From contig JAYKKT010000088.1 of assembly GCA_036023115.1 (NCBI GenBank), positions 3,921,001 to 3,985,000 of the forward strand: DNA of 64,000 bases, given 5' to 3'. The notes under the pieces are model-generated. The model was not told where the DNA came from and did no database searches. It was given only the letters and a program-made list of their open reading frames with translations. Numbering within the stretch: the stretch's first letter is position 1; each line of letters starts with the position of its first letter. The position numbers and the translations under genes are program-made. Below are positions 62,982 to 64,000 of the stretch, one piece after another. Source of the stretch: Brasenia schreberi (taxonomy: Eukaryota > Streptophyta > Magnoliopsida > Nymphaeales > Cabombaceae).

Positions 62982-64000
62982 TTGAGGAAGATGCTTTTTC
63001 TGTAAATGTTTGTGTAGATGTATCCTTTCTAAGGAAATCGTTGTAAAGCTTTGCTTTCTAAAATGCCAAATTAAATGCTTACATATACGTTTAAGCTTTA
63101 TATAGATTTTTCATATGTTCATGGTGATGGCAGCTTATTCATCTGTCAGATCAGGTGATCTGAGAGCTATCGTGATCTAGCATTAAAATACATGTCATAA
63201 TCATGTCATCCCTGAGACATAAATGATGAGTTTGAGTGGGTACATAACGTATCTCTCACGGCAGATATGACCAGTTTCAAGCCGGCCATGAACACCCGGT
63301 TGGAGCTGAAACCAAACCACAAATTCCCGAGTGGTTCCATAAAATTGTCTCTATTTTTAAATCTCAAAATTTTAATGGTTTTTCTCCGGTTCGGAGTGGT
63401 TTAAGCCTCAAACCAGAACCGGAACTGACCTGGTTCTGGTTCCAGAAAAACCAGATCTGGCTGTTTGAAACCGTCGGTCTCGGTAATGTCTATCTCAAGG
63501 TCACTTGATCCATAGCCAGAATGTAACATGTGCCTAGCTGTGTGTACACCGAAAAAACCAGTTCCACCGAAACCTGGAACGAGAACCGAACCTCCTGAAG
63601 GCCTAGCTGTGTGACTAGTCCATATATTATATATAATATATAAGTAAAGCTCAATTAGGCTGGCGAGCTAAGACGGTATTAGCAAGCCTGAGCTCGACTA
63701 GCTTGTACATCAAGCTCGACTCCAGCTCGAGACAAGACCAAGTCGAGTTTGGGTTATCCTCGAGCCAATTTAAAGTAGCTCGACTCACAAGTCAGTAATC
63801 AACACGTTTTGCCAAGAACATTTTTTTTTCATACCCTCGGATGCTTGCTAATAGTTGATGATTTTCAAGGGCATAAAAATTAGGGGTGTATAAGGATTGT
63901 ACATGTAATGTTATGCATGTTCATGTAACCACAAGAACCGGTTTAGTTTGGTTATAGATGTCTCATGGTTCGGCTCAGTTCGGTTTTAGTTTGAGAAGAA
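62982..64000. other. 3' flank of the SMR gene, then GGTTC-rich repeat
   Basis: The 3' UTR probably ends near 63060-63110. From 63250 to 63610 the sequence is rich in GGTTC and CCAGAACC steps, like 54.8-55.36 kb, and similar sequence returns at 63930-64000. No gene was recognised. Confidence 0.45.

Noticed and set aside
1..64000. A new defence, CRISPR-like, viral or biosynthetic system
   Set aside because: No clustered spaced repeats, capsid or replication genes, or co-oriented enzyme clusters were found. The content is explained by plant genes, pseudogenes and transposons.

Overview
The window looks like nuclear DNA of a flowering plant. Its genes have introns and belong to plant families: a CCHC zinc-knuckle protein, a SIAMESE-related CDK inhibitor, and remnants of SEX4, PYRD and pectin acetylesterase. 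The rest is mostly plant-type transposons: Copia, a large non-autonomous LTR element, RTE-type LINEs with TTG-rich tails, hAT and MULE. The species cannot be named from the sequence. No bacterial-style operon, CRISPR array or viral genome is present.

Layout. 1-7984: 3' part of a non-autonomous LTR element with LTRs of about 2.25 kb. 7985-8533 and 14283-about 14430: an old minus-strand LTR and leader, split by a degenerate but complete Copia element (8534-14282, target duplication AATAT). This LTR runs almost up to a decayed PYRD-like riboflavin gene (14444-17192). 20811-26333: two exon-like pieces of a pectin acetylesterase, separated by a young Copia element (21010-26225, target duplication GTTAC). 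26386-31125: one RTE LINE nested in another. Then come a MULE transposase scrap (about 32 kb), a third LINE (34478-36627), an intact nine-knuckle CCHC gene (38431-41110) and a hAT remnant (41.7-44.1 kb). 44302-about 52900 on the minus strand holds a SEX4-like glucan phosphatase gene with stops and lost splice sites; its 5' end abuts a truncated Copia element (about 52930-54400). After a solo LTR (56460-56799) comes another LTR and leader (57.6-61.5 kb), split by an almost full-length RTE LINE (58066-61108, 16-bp target duplication). A complete SIAMESE-related gene lies at 62709-62981.

Only two genes look functional, the CCHC protein and the SMR inhibitor. The three metabolic loci (PYRD, pectin acetylesterase, SEX4) are each damaged and each carries retroelements at its 5' edge or in an intron. 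Several stops in the transposons read as C-to-T changes, which fits methylated, silenced repeats. I found no convincing new biological system. The main value of the window is a readable history of nested insertions and gene decay.
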